Shown: in pieces, positions 24,442-32,380 of the stretch | Layout: every line of letters starts with the position of its first letter | How positions within the stretch are numbered: position 1 is the first letter of the stretch | IMG/VR virus record: IMGVR_UViG_3300022921_001805 | Coordinates: 1-43,713 of that record | Length of the DNA: 43,713 nt | Strand: one strand, 5' to 3' | Source: a virus | The notes under the pieces: model-generated | Seen by the model: only the letters and a program-made list of their open reading frames with translations | Databases searched by the model: none | What the model was told of the DNA's origin: nothing | Position numbers and translations under genes: made by a program

Positions 24442-26955
24442 TTAGAATGAGAAAAATTTCTCTGCTACTTTTTGTTCTGAAATTACCTCTCCCCAACCGA
24501 TGGCATCAAAGAAATCTTGAAGTTTACCTTTTAGTTCTCGTTCAAAGATTTTATTGTGGTCAATATAGGTTGAAATAAACTCAATTATCTCAGGTGGGTC
24601 TTCGTAACCCGTAAATCCAACTGCATCTAATCCAAGTGGATTTGTTTTCAAATACACCCACTTAATCTTATCACCATCTCTCATCGGAGAGTATTTGTAT
24701 GGTGCATTATAATGTGAGAGTAAATCGTTATAAGATATTGCTGCTTTAACGTGTGCAGGTGTACCTTTCATCAATTCAAATAGTTGTCTTTTCTTTGGAA
24801 GATACTTACTGATATTTTTAACTGCGGAGTTTTTAGCAACATCTACAAAAGGAAGTTCTGTCATTTCTTTCTTAAAGTTATAAACTTTATCCGAAATTTG
24901 TTCTTCAGTTTCACTTCGTAGAATTGAAATTAACACATCTGCCATGATATCTTGGAATGCTTTTGGGAATGATGAGCGTTTAACATCTAACCCCTTTACA
25001 TCTAACTTGTCAACAGGTACACCATTATCTGAAATAATCCATTGAGCATATCTTTTCTTTGCTACCCACAACCCTGCTTTAGCAACATACTCCTTCTTAA
25101 TCTCTAATCGATGTTTAGTTCTATCTACATTAAAGATTTTTTCTGAAAGAATATCATAAAAATCGTTTAGATAATCTTGCATCTCACCAGCAATATCGTT
25201 TACTTTACTAGCAATTGTATCCTGGTCATCATCTTTCCAATTTGGATTACGATGGTCTAAAAGAGGTACGGCAGAGAAGAAGACGGAATCGGTATCAATG
25301 TAGATGTTAGAATCAACGTCAGTAGTTCCAAGTTCTTTATTGTACTTGATATTACCCATATCTGCAGTTGATTTAATAACTGTCTGTCCTGTTGTGGTAA
25401 CAGCCTCAGCATTATCAACATCATAAAACCTAAAGGCAGGAAGACCAAGTACACCATAAAGAGAGTTAAGTAGAATCTTCTGAACCAACTGACGTTTGTG
25501 ATAGAAAGCGTATTTTTCTTTATCTCCTGCTTTTCCATATTTCTTCATTTCATTCTTGAACTCAACCCTTTGATTGAACCAAATATCAAGAATACCAGGA
25601 ATACAACCTACGGTATCAGTTCGATAAACTACACCATTGGAAGATACTGACCATTTTTGTTCTTTTAAAACTTGCTCTATACGTTCTCGTGTGAACTCAT
25701 TTCCATTTATAGTATAAGTATCTCTTTCACCTTTTAGGAACTCCTGAGCATCCCAATTATCAATCATCCCCATTTTAGTTTCAGGGGAAATATTGAGTGT
25801 CATAATAATCGATGGATATAGTGATGTTAAATCCAAATCATATACCCAATCATACTTACCCACAATCGGGTCTTTTACATATGCACCGATGAATTTTTCC
25901 TCACCTGCTTCTTTAAGTGCTGCAAGTTTTTCTTTTCTATCCTGAGGTTTGTTTGGTGCAACTAAGTTCTTTCTACGAAGATAAGTTAACATCGCACCTT
26001 CGAGGTATTTGGAAGAATAAACAAAATCTTCATAAGGTACGTGTCCTGCGTGTGCAATACCTCGACATAAATCGATGAATTGAAGTTTTTTATCCAACTC
26101 TACCACAATCTCAACATCCACCAAGTTATACTCAATGAACTTCTCAATATCCTGATTAAATAAATCATCAAGTGAACCCTGATATTCAATCTTACCCTTA
26201 CCAACTTCTAGTCTACCAACCGTATCCAAACGATAGTTTGGTAATTCGGTATAGTTAAACTTCTTGTAAAGTGAAAGGTAATCCAAACAACTTACTCCAG
26301 CAAGAAACCATCTACTACGATATGGTGAATAGAATGCTTGACCAATTGGTGATAATCGTTTTGCTTGATTTTCTCCAAGGATTCGTTTCAAACGATTGAA
26401 TAGATACGGGATATCGAAGTAATCAATGTTCCAACCTGTAACGATGTCAGGTGCAATACCTTCGTACAAATCTAAGAACTTTCTACACATATCTCGTTCA
26501 TCAGTAAATGGTAGTACGATTGCCTTATCGGTTTTCTTTTCTACCATCTTACCACTCTTATCCATAACCAATACCCAATATTGGTTTGAGATATTATCAT
26601 GAAGACCTATTGCAGTAAGTTCGTTTTCTGCCTTTTCAGTATCAGGAAGACCAGATTCCATCTCTACCTCAATATCGAAAGTAAGTGTGGTAATCCCCTC
26701 CGATGGTAAATCTGAATCGGTATAAGTATCTACCAAAACTCGAGTAGTTTCGGGTACATCTGATTCAAACAAATCAGGGTCATCTTTCTTGAACTTGTAA
26801 ATTTTGGTTAACTTATCACCATAAATGGATTGATATTCCCCATTCATCACTTTCTCATATGCATATCGAGTATATGGAAAAGTACGATATCCAAGTTTGT
26901 CATCCCAAAGATGTACTAAGTTTTTTTCTCGTTGGTAATATACGTTTTTGTACAA
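24442..26955 (-). CDS. 43: Family B DNA polymerase (gp43-like)
   Basis: Replicative polymerase with 3'-5' proofreading, 837 residues. Exonuclease motifs: TLTFDIEVE (Exo I), GWNIDYFDIPYLF (Exo II) and YNLVDVEIV (Exo III). Polymerase motifs: motif A DLTSLYPSI, motif B KILLNSLYGVLG, motif C YIDTDSVFF, and the KKRY motif (VAKKRYAQWI) that holds template and primer. All catalytic aspartates are present, so both activities should be intact. The C-terminal end VAEKFFSF is the likely clamp-binding tail. Slightly shorter than T4 gp43 (898). It has its own promoter (26980-27011) and is followed by the clamp gene. Confidence 0.96.
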   Translation of the reverse strand: MYKNVYYQREKNLVHLWDDKLGYRTFPYTRYAYEKVMNGEYQSIYGDKLTKIYKFKKDDPDLFESDVPETTRVLVDTYTDSDLPSEGITTLTFDIEVEMESGLPDTEKAENELTAIGLHDNISNQYWVLVMDKSGKMVEKKTDKAIVLPFTDERDMCRKFLDLYEGIAPDIVTGWNIDYFDIPYLFNRLKRILGENQAKRLSPIGQAFYSPYRSRWFLAGVSCLDYLSLYKKFNYTELPNYRLDTVGRLEVGKGKIEYQGSLDDLFNQDIEKFIEYNLVDVEIVVELDKKLQFIDLCRGIAHAGHVPYEDFVYSSKYLEGAMLTYLRRKNLVAPNKPQDRKEKLAALKEAGEEKFIGAYVKDPIVGKYDWVYDLDLTSLYPSIIMTLNISPETKMGMIDNWDAQEFLKGERDTYTINGNEFTRERIEQVLKEQKWSVSSNGVVYRTDTVGCIPGILDIWFNQRVEFKNEMKKYGKAGDKEKYAFYHKRQLVQKILLNSLYGVLGLPAFRFYDVDNAEAVTTTGQTVIKSTADMGNIKYNKELGTTDVDSNIYIDTDSVFFSAVPLLDHRNPNWKDDDQDTIASKVNDIAGEMQDYLNDFYDILSEKIFNVDRTKHRLEIKKEYVAKAGLWVAKKRYAQWIISDNGVPVDKLDVKGLDVKRSSFPKAFQDIMADVLISILRSETEEQISDKVYNFKKEMTELPFVDVAKNSAVKNISKYLPKKRQLFELMKGTPAHVKAAISYNDLLSHYNAPYKYSPMRDGDKIKWVYLKTNPLGLDAVGFTGYEDPPEIIEFISTYIDHNKIFERELKGKLQDFFDAIGWGEVISEQKVAEKFFSF

Positions 26956-26979
26956 ACTATTTTATTTTTTTAATTGTTA

Positions 26980-27011
26980 CAAATATACGATTTATTTTTG
27001 AAAAATCCAAA
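26980..27011 (-). promoter_or_regulatory. Bacteroidota-type promoter for gp43
   Basis: Minus strand TTTG (27008-27011), 20-base spacer, TATATTTG (26980-26987). The -33 box lies inside the 3' end of the methyltransferase-like gene. The -7 box ends 24 bases before the polymerase ATG. Confidence 0.83.
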
Positions 27012-28197
27012 TAGGTTCTCCAAAAGCAATATCTTTTGTATTTTCAGTTTTTTCTTTCAAATGTTCATCGAAATACTCACTCTTTGCATTTCCTGCTCCA
27101 CCTGAATTAAATCGTTTAGTCATTTCCATCCCAATACAACCATAGTATTTCAAACCTTGAGAAATTAAGAAATCATTCATTGGGTTACAAATATCAAAGT
27201 AATCCTTATCTTTGGCAGAATAAACATCAGCAATGTTTACTGCAAGAATACCACCTTCTTTTAAGGTAGGTATTAATTTACCAAGTGTTTTGTGTAGAAA
27301 TTCAGTATTCCAAGTATCAATATCTTTATATCTTACCCAACTTTGAGTATCTTCATCTGAGTATCGTTCTACATCAAAGTACGGTGGTGAAGTAAATATT
27401 GTATCAAAGTAATATTCATATTGTGAATAATCCACATCTTCTGCAGGTGAACAAATCAAATCCACTTTCTTTGGTTCCTCAAAAAACGTTTGATTCTTTT
27501 TATAGAACTCAACTTGTTTTTGGTAGTTAGGATGATTCAAAGTGTTTGGGTCAATACCAACATAGTGTTTGGTAGTTTCACCACAATAGAAACCCGCCAA
27601 CCTATCTCCCCAACCTGCTGAAAAATCTAATACATTCTCTGATTTGAAATAATCGTAGAATACTTTTGCAATCGATGGTTTGAACTGAGATGCTACATAC
27701 TTTCGTAATGTGGTTGCCATTCTAATAGTTTGTAAATCTACTTTAGTTAGAACCTTTTCCAAACTCCAAAATGCTCGTACAATAGTTTTGATACCATCTA
27801 CCGTCTGCCAGGTTCTCCAACCCGATGGGGTTCTTGTCCAATCTACCTTCCATCGATTTTCAATATGGAATGGGTTTGATGCATTGTTTCCACTATTATC
27901 TCTTTTAAAGTATTTTGGAGTTAATGGATATTTTGATTTTCTTTCGTTGCGTGGGAACCACTCTTTTTCAATTAGCAAATCTCCCCATTTTACACCTTTT
28001 AGTCTACTGAGTGATTTTAAGGTTTCTTCCTCGGATATTTCAGGTATTGGGCAAGGATAGGTATGTAGACATTTTGCTAACTCATCTACTACTTCATCCT
28101 TTTCATAGGTAGTAATAATATGTTGCCACTCATCTTCTTCAATCTGAAGATAGGGTTTCATATTGTAATACTTTTTAAATACCTCTTCTATTCCCAT
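26992..28197 (-). CDS. DNA methyltransferase-like protein, tandem copy 2
   Basis: A 401-residue protein closely similar in layout to the adjacent gene at 28197-29426. Residues 1 to about 180 are a shared N-terminal domain with KGVKWGDLLIEKEWFPRNER. The catalytic part has LDFSAGWGDRL (190-200) as motif I, YVGIDPN (212-218) as motif II, and IFTSPPYFD (267-275) as motif IV, followed by GGILAVNIADVY. SPPY-type enzymes methylate exocyclic amino groups of adenine or cytosine. No TRD could be recognised, and the N-terminal domain may serve. The start overlaps the upstream stop (TAATG). The polymerase promoter begins within its last codons. Confidence 0.75.
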   Translation of the reverse strand: MGIEEVFKKYYNMKPYLQIEEDEWQHIITTYEKDEVVDELAKCLHTYPCPIPEISEEETLKSLSRLKGVKWGDLLIEKEWFPRNERKSKYPLTPKYFKRDNSGNNASNPFHIENRWKVDWTRTPSGWRTWQTVDGIKTIVRAFWSLEKVLTKVDLQTIRMATTLRKYVASQFKPSIAKVFYDYFKSENVLDFSAGWGDRLAGFYCGETTKHYVGIDPNTLNHPNYQKQVEFYKKNQTFFEEPKKVDLICSPAEDVDYSQYEYYFDTIFTSPPYFDVERYSDEDTQSWVRYKDIDTWNTEFLHKTLGKLIPTLKEGGILAVNIADVYSAKDKDYFDICNPMNDFLISQGLKYYGCIGMEMTKRFNSGGAGNAKSEYFDEHLKEKTENTKDIAFGEPIWIFQK

Positions 28198-29426
28198 TAC
28201 TTTTCAAATATCCATATTGGTTCCCCGAACGCAACTGATTTATTTTGTTCTGCACTTTCCATCATTTCTTCACTCCAATTGTGGATTCCTGTTTCTCGTG
28301 CAGTTCCTGCTCCCCCACTATTGGGTCTTTTTGCCATTTCCATACCAATGCATCCTTTGTACTTCATTCCTTGTGAAGTTAAGAAATCGCACATTGGATT
28401 TACAATAGCAAGATTTGTTCTCTCCTTACCATTGTTTGAATATACATCTGAAATATTGATTGCCATAATTCCACCCTCTTTTAATGTTGGAATCATTTTA
28501 CCCAATGCAGTATGTAAGAAGTGCTCGTTCCATACATCAATGTTTTTATACCTTACCCAACTTTGAGTGTTATCGTGGGAGTATTTCTCCACATTAAAGT
28601 AAGGAGGTGAAGTAAATATTAAATCTACTTGATTATGGTATGGAGTGTAATCAAAATCTTCAGCAGGAATTTGGTGCATTTCTACTTCTCGAGTATGTTC
28701 AAAGAATCCGTTGTTTGATTCGTAGAAATCCACTTGTTCTTGATAAATTGGATGATTTTCCTTTCGTGGGTCTAACCCAATATACCTCTTTCCTGTTTCT
28801 GAAGTATAGAATCCACATAATCTATCACCCCAGCCCATTGAGAAATCAATAATAGTTTCTGCCTTGAAGTAATCATATAAAGCTTTTGCAACCGATGGTT
28901 TGAATTGTGCTGCAGTGTACTTTCTAAGTGATAAACAAGTTCGAAGAGTTTTACGATTTATTTCTTCTAATCCTAAGGTGAAATAAGGTCCCATTAAAGT
29001 TTTCATAAACTTAGGATTACCCCATGTCGTAACTGGTCCTGGTCCTTGAGAACCATCTACTGACCAACGATTTGCCTGTTGAAAGAAATCAGATGCTCGG
29101 TTACCTACGTTGTATCTTTTGAAGTACATCATCTTACCTTCATATTCCAACGTATAACGTAAATTTTCTGCCTTTCGAGGGAACCATTGACCATCAACGA
29201 GAAGTTCGTTCCATCGTACTCCTTTGAGTTTCTGATAATCCTCTCGTGCCAGTTCTATGGTTGTTTCTCGTAGGGGAAGTTCGTATGTCATACAAACATC
29301 AGCAAGTTTTTCACTAGCCTCTTCACGTGTCCAATTATCCTTTATATATTGAAGTGATTCCCTATCTATTTCTAAATAGGGAACCATTCCTTTAAATTGT
29401 TCGAAATAATCTTCTCCTTCGTACAT
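28197..29426 (-). CDS. DNA methyltransferase-like protein, tandem copy 1
   Basis: A 409-residue paralogue of the next gene. Shared features are the N-terminal KGVRWNELLVDGQWFPRKAE segment, LRKYTAAQFKPSVAKALYDY before motif I, IIDFSMGWGDR (192-202), YIGLDPR (215-221), IFTSPPYFN (270-278), the YS-x3-TQSWVRYK segment, and GGIMAINISDVYS. The pair looks like a tandem duplication that has diverged, since similar residues run through the whole length. The reaction would be SAM-dependent amino-methylation of DNA bases, with specificity unknown. No restriction partner is next to it, so a protective or regulatory role is more likely than restriction-modification. Confidence 0.75.
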   Translation of the reverse strand: MYEGEDYFEQFKGMVPYLEIDRESLQYIKDNWTREEASEKLADVCMTYELPLRETTIELAREDYQKLKGVRWNELLVDGQWFPRKAENLRYTLEYEGKMMYFKRYNVGNRASDFFQQANRWSVDGSQGPGPVTTWGNPKFMKTLMGPYFTLGLEEINRKTLRTCLSLRKYTAAQFKPSVAKALYDYFKAETIIDFSMGWGDRLCGFYTSETGKRYIGLDPRKENHPIYQEQVDFYESNNGFFEHTREVEMHQIPAEDFDYTPYHNQVDLIFTSPPYFNVEKYSHDNTQSWVRYKNIDVWNEHFLHTALGKMIPTLKEGGIMAINISDVYSNNGKERTNLAIVNPMCDFLTSQGMKYKGCIGMEMAKRPNSGGAGTARETGIHNWSEEMMESAEQNKSVAFGEPIWIFEK

Positions 29427-31058
29427 TTACTTCTGATAAATGATTGTTGCGTTTTGGTAACCTTTAGTAGTGTAGAAATCTTTCTTGTTAACTGTTTGAA
29501 TTTTCTCAATTCCTTCAAGATTAACACGACCACCCTCTATTACTTCTTTTAGTTTACCAACTAAGTTTGATGATTCACCACCATGAACCCACGTTAATGT
29601 TTTAAATTCATGTCTTGGCATCACCAATCTGGCGATAAACTCGGTGATGTGTTCATCATCCATTCCATCTTTCTGCCACTCAAGTAAGTGTTCGTGGTTT
29701 GAATTGAAAATCAAATCGGTGTTAAAAGAATACGTAGTACACTCTCTAACAATATTATTGAGTTCAATCTTACCACCAATAATCTTCTCAGTATTAAGAA
29801 GAACCGTAGCGTGTGATGGGTTATTTTCGTCTTGTAAACAATCTACGTAATTCTGAACTTCACCATCTTCAATCTTCTTTAACATCTTTTTGGCACCCGT
29901 GTGACCCAAATCAAGTTCTTTAGCCAACCTCTTAACGTAAGCTCTTAACTCAATTGGAAACTCCATGTTAGAGAACTGATTCTTCATTCTTGCGAATGGA
30001 ACTGCTGAATCAGATGTGAGAACAAAGAACCATTTTCTATTGTTGTAGAACTCATCCCATCTACTAGTAGTAAACAACGGAACGGTAGTAATGTAAGTAC
30101 CACTAGCATCAATTACATCGATGGTTGGGAAATCTAACTTCTTAGAGTGAGTTGGGTGAATCATGTGTTGGCCACCAGCCATATTCTCCAACTTCATCAA
30201 CTTATCAGTCTGAGAAGCTCTGATTGTTTCATAACTATGTAGAGTTCCTTCATACACATCAGAACCACAATGAATTGTGTGGAGTGTTTCACCTTCAGTA
30301 TCCTCAACTTCTAACATTTGAGAGTAGTGAGTTACCGGTTCACCCGAATTACATGGAAAGTAAAATCTTTTAGTTGGAAGTGAAATTGGTTCTTCACCTT
30401 CAACATGAAGTTCATACTTTAATTTCTTACCAGTTCTGAACTGATATCTCATTGATGCGAAATCAACCAATCCGTAAAAATCAGGTCTTAATCGTGTTCC
30501 CTTGAAAAGGAGAGATTTATTAAACCATCCGTTGAATGATTTTCCAAGACCATGTTCATTCAAATATTCTTCCTTTGAAACTTCGTAAATACTAACTTTT
30601 AATGATTGTAGTTTTACAAAATCGGAAGGGGTTACTTCTGATGTTTCTAACCCATTTGGAAATCCATATTCGAATTTCGCTATTCTAAACTTTCTATCAG
30701 GAGTTACATAACCAACTATATCGTTAGTACTAAAGTTATGAGTTGAAACCGAACCACCCATCTCAGCTAAACCGCTGGATTCACTTCTATTTCTCTCCTC
30801 GTTGTTTCTCTTTTTCTTATCGATAAATCCGTAGATAAATCTTTCATCGGTACAAGAACCACCTTGTTGTCCTCTAATGATAGACCATCTACCATTAGAA
30901 TCTTTTAGTAACTTATTTATAACGGAGTTACCACCATAACCAATGGAGTTATCATCCCACTCCATTAGGAAGTTTTGACCATCGAATCCATGTTCTAATG
31001 GTTGACCTTGTAGAGCCCAAATCATGTTCTCACAGTCATGTTGTTTTATTAACTTCAT
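29427..31058 (-). CDS. Large unknown protein with its own promoter
   Basis: A 543-residue soluble protein that I do not recognise. The N-terminal third has Gly-rich stretches (LEHGFDGQNFLMEWDDNSIG, NGRWSIIRGQQGGSC). The middle is beta-rich, with a run around YFPCNSGEPVTHYSQMLEVED. The C-terminal part is mixed, with a short helical region RAYVKRLAKELDLGHTGAKKM. No signal peptide, membrane segment or complete nucleotide-binding motif was found. It stands directly downstream of a promoter (31093-31124), and the two methyltransferase-like genes follow it without a gap (one intergenic base or none), so all three are probably one transcript. A role with the methyltransferases, for example in target choice or modification, is possible but unproven. 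Confidence 0.75.
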   Translation of the reverse strand: MKLIKQHDCENMIWALQGQPLEHGFDGQNFLMEWDDNSIGYGGNSVINKLLKDSNGRWSIIRGQQGGSCTDERFIYGFIDKKKRNNEERNRSESSGLAEMGGSVSTHNFSTNDIVGYVTPDRKFRIAKFEYGFPNGLETSEVTPSDFVKLQSLKVSIYEVSKEEYLNEHGLGKSFNGWFNKSLLFKGTRLRPDFYGLVDFASMRYQFRTGKKLKYELHVEGEEPISLPTKRFYFPCNSGEPVTHYSQMLEVEDTEGETLHTIHCGSDVYEGTLHSYETIRASQTDKLMKLENMAGGQHMIHPTHSKKLDFPTIDVIDASGTYITTVPLFTTSRWDEFYNNRKWFFVLTSDSAVPFARMKNQFSNMEFPIELRAYVKRLAKELDLGHTGAKKMLKKIEDGEVQNYVDCLQDENNPSHATVLLNTEKIIGGKIELNNIVRECTTYSFNTDLIFNSNHEHLLEWQKDGMDDEHITEFIARLVMPRHEFKTLTWVHGGESSNLVGKLKEVIEGGRVNLEGIEKIQTVNKKDFYTTKGYQNATIIYQK

Positions 31059-31092
31059 ATCTTTAAATCTTTTAGGGGTTTAGAATGTTTTA

Positions 31093-31124
31093 CAAATATA
31101 ATATTTTTTTCTGAATTATCCAAG
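31093..31124 (-). promoter_or_regulatory. Bacteroidota-type promoter for the unknown/methyltransferase operon
   Basis: Minus strand CTTG (31121-31124), 20-base spacer, TATATTTG (31093-31100), followed by TA. The TTCG usually seen before the -7 box is absent here. The -33 box lies in the last codons of the small gene upstream. The -7 box ends 34 bases before the ATG at 31058. Confidence 0.75.
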
Positions 31125-31445
31125 TTTTTCTTCAATTAATTTTACCAACTCTCTAGCGAATTGTTTCGTGTTCCAAGAGTAGTATGTATCGGTTGAATTG
31201 ATATTCAAATTAATTTCAGGAACTTTCAATCGATAACCATTGTACTCACGAGTACCACCCGAAGTGTTGTATCGGTAACCTGCAGCTGAAGTCCATTTCA
31301 TACAACTCCAAGTTGTTACATCGTTTTTAATTCCTAACTCAGTTAGTAGTTCACCAACTTTGTTAAGGTTTGGCATTCTTGAATTTTCACAAATTCCGAG
31401 ATTAGCCTTCTTGACCAATCGTTCGTAAGTTTTAACGTTTTTCAT
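31116..31445 (-). CDS. Small unknown protein
   Basis: A 109-residue basic protein beginning MKNVKTYERLVKKANLGICE. I take the ATG at 31445 rather than a TTG nine codons upstream. The ATG has the same AAAGATATG context as the next gene, and its distance from the -7 box (35 bases) matches the other promoters here, whereas the TTG would be only 8 bases away. The first half is helical (LNKVGELLTELGI). The second half is aromatic- and Asn-rich (AAGYRYNTSGGTREYNGYRL) and ends with a helix (TKQFARELVKLIEEKLG). No domain recognised. Placed between the PLP enzyme and the large unknown gene. Confidence 0.65.
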   Translation of the reverse strand: MKNVKTYERLVKKANLGICENSRMPNLNKVGELLTELGIKNDVTTWSCMKWTSAAGYRYNTSGGTREYNGYRLKVPEINLNINSTDTYYSWNTKQFARELVKLIEEKLG

Positions 31446-31480
31446 ATCTTTGGGTTTAACTCTCTCACTCAATTACAGTA

Positions 31481-31512
31481 CTAACATACGAAATAAAATC
31501 GAGAAATCCAAA
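31481..31512 (-). promoter_or_regulatory. Variant Bacteroidota-type promoter
   Basis: Minus strand TTTG (31509-31512), 20-base spacer, TATGTTAG (31481-31488) preceded by TTCG. The -7 box differs from TATATTTG at two bases, so it may be weaker. It serves the 109-residue gene starting at 31445. Confidence 0.6.
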
Positions 31513-31528
31513 TTTTTATGAAACTTTT

Positions 31529-32380
31529 TTACTTTAAATTTAAAGATTTTTTGTAAGAGCCACCGATATTCCAAAAGAGAACTTTACCATCAAGGTTCTG
31601 AATGTTTTCAGTTAACCATAACCACATTTTTCTCTCCCAAAACTCATTTAAATCAAATGGCCATTCCATTACATCATCCATCATATCATCAAATGAATAT
31701 GGAGATTTATAGATGTGGATGTTATTGATATCACCTGCCTTGTTGTAATTTAAGATTTCTTTGGTAGACTCGATAGATGACATGGTAATCGTGTGTACCT
31801 GTCTTTTATTCTTTAGGATATCTTTCCACGAACTATATTGTAGGAACTCTCTAATCAATCCCGATGCAGTTACCGCACTTCCCATAGAAACTACTAAATG
31901 GTCATAATCACCCTGTTCCAATACTTCCTTCATTCTACTCTGCATATAACTTACATAGGTAGGATGATTAAACGCATAAGGTAACATCTGCCAACCATTT
32001 CTTTTTGCTTCACCTCTGAGTTTGTTCTCAAGAAGTTTCATCATATTAGGTTTCATTGGGTGAAGTTTTGCACCATTACTTTTAATGATTTCTAAAATCT
32101 CAGGTGGATATGATTTGGAGGTTGGGTATGCTGAAATAAACTCAATTCCATATTCCTTACACAATCGTGATAATACCCACCCTGTCCAACTTCCATATAC
32201 TGAAAGGTGAACTAATGGTTTATTCTTATCAATGTAATCAGATTCTAAGATTCTACGAATTCCTTCAATCTTAGCCCAACGAGGGAAATTGATACCATCA
32301 CCTACTAAATCGTCTCGTTTAACGTAGACAGTTTTTCCTTTAACTTGATACTCTTCTATTGGTGTTTGAACTAAATCCAT
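31529..32380 (-). CDS. Fold-type II PLP-dependent enzyme (ACC deaminase / D-cysteine desulfhydrase-like)
   Basis: A 283-residue member of the tryptophan-synthase-beta fold. VQTPIEEYQVKGKTVYVKRDDL (4-25) is the family N-terminus (TPLE...VYVKREDL). The Lys in FPRWAKIEG (about residue 37) is in the position of the Schiff-base lysine. SMGSAVTASGL (about 166-176) is the phosphate-binding glycine/serine loop. VLFWNIGGS near the C-terminus matches the closing segment of the desulfhydrase group. The usual substrate loop QSNHxR is replaced by YGSWTGW, so the substrate is probably not ACC or cysteine. The gene overlaps the asparagine-synthase-like gene by ten bases, which suggests a shared pathway. Confidence 0.7.
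   Translation of the reverse strand: MDLVQTPIEEYQVKGKTVYVKRDDLVGDGINFPRWAKIEGIRRILESDYIDKNKPLVHLSVYGSWTGWVLSRLCKEYGIEFISAYPTSKSYPPEILEIIKSNGAKLHPMKPNMMKLLENKLRGEAKRNGWQMLPYAFNHPTYVSYMQSRMKEVLEQGDYDHLVVSMGSAVTASGLIREFLQYSSWKDILKNKRQVHTITMSSIESTKEILNYNKAGDINNIHIYKSPYSFDDMMDDVMEWPFDLNEFWERKMWLWLTENIQNLDGKVLFWNIGGSYKKSLNLK

Noticed and set aside
28120-28566. 148-codon open frame on the plus strand
   Set aside because: It is antisense to two motif-bearing methyltransferase-like genes and has no promoter or domain.
31446-31472. TTG start nine codons upstream for the 109-residue gene
   Set aside because: It would be only 8 bases from the -7 box, while the ATG at 31445 has the same AAAGATATG context and distance as other genes.
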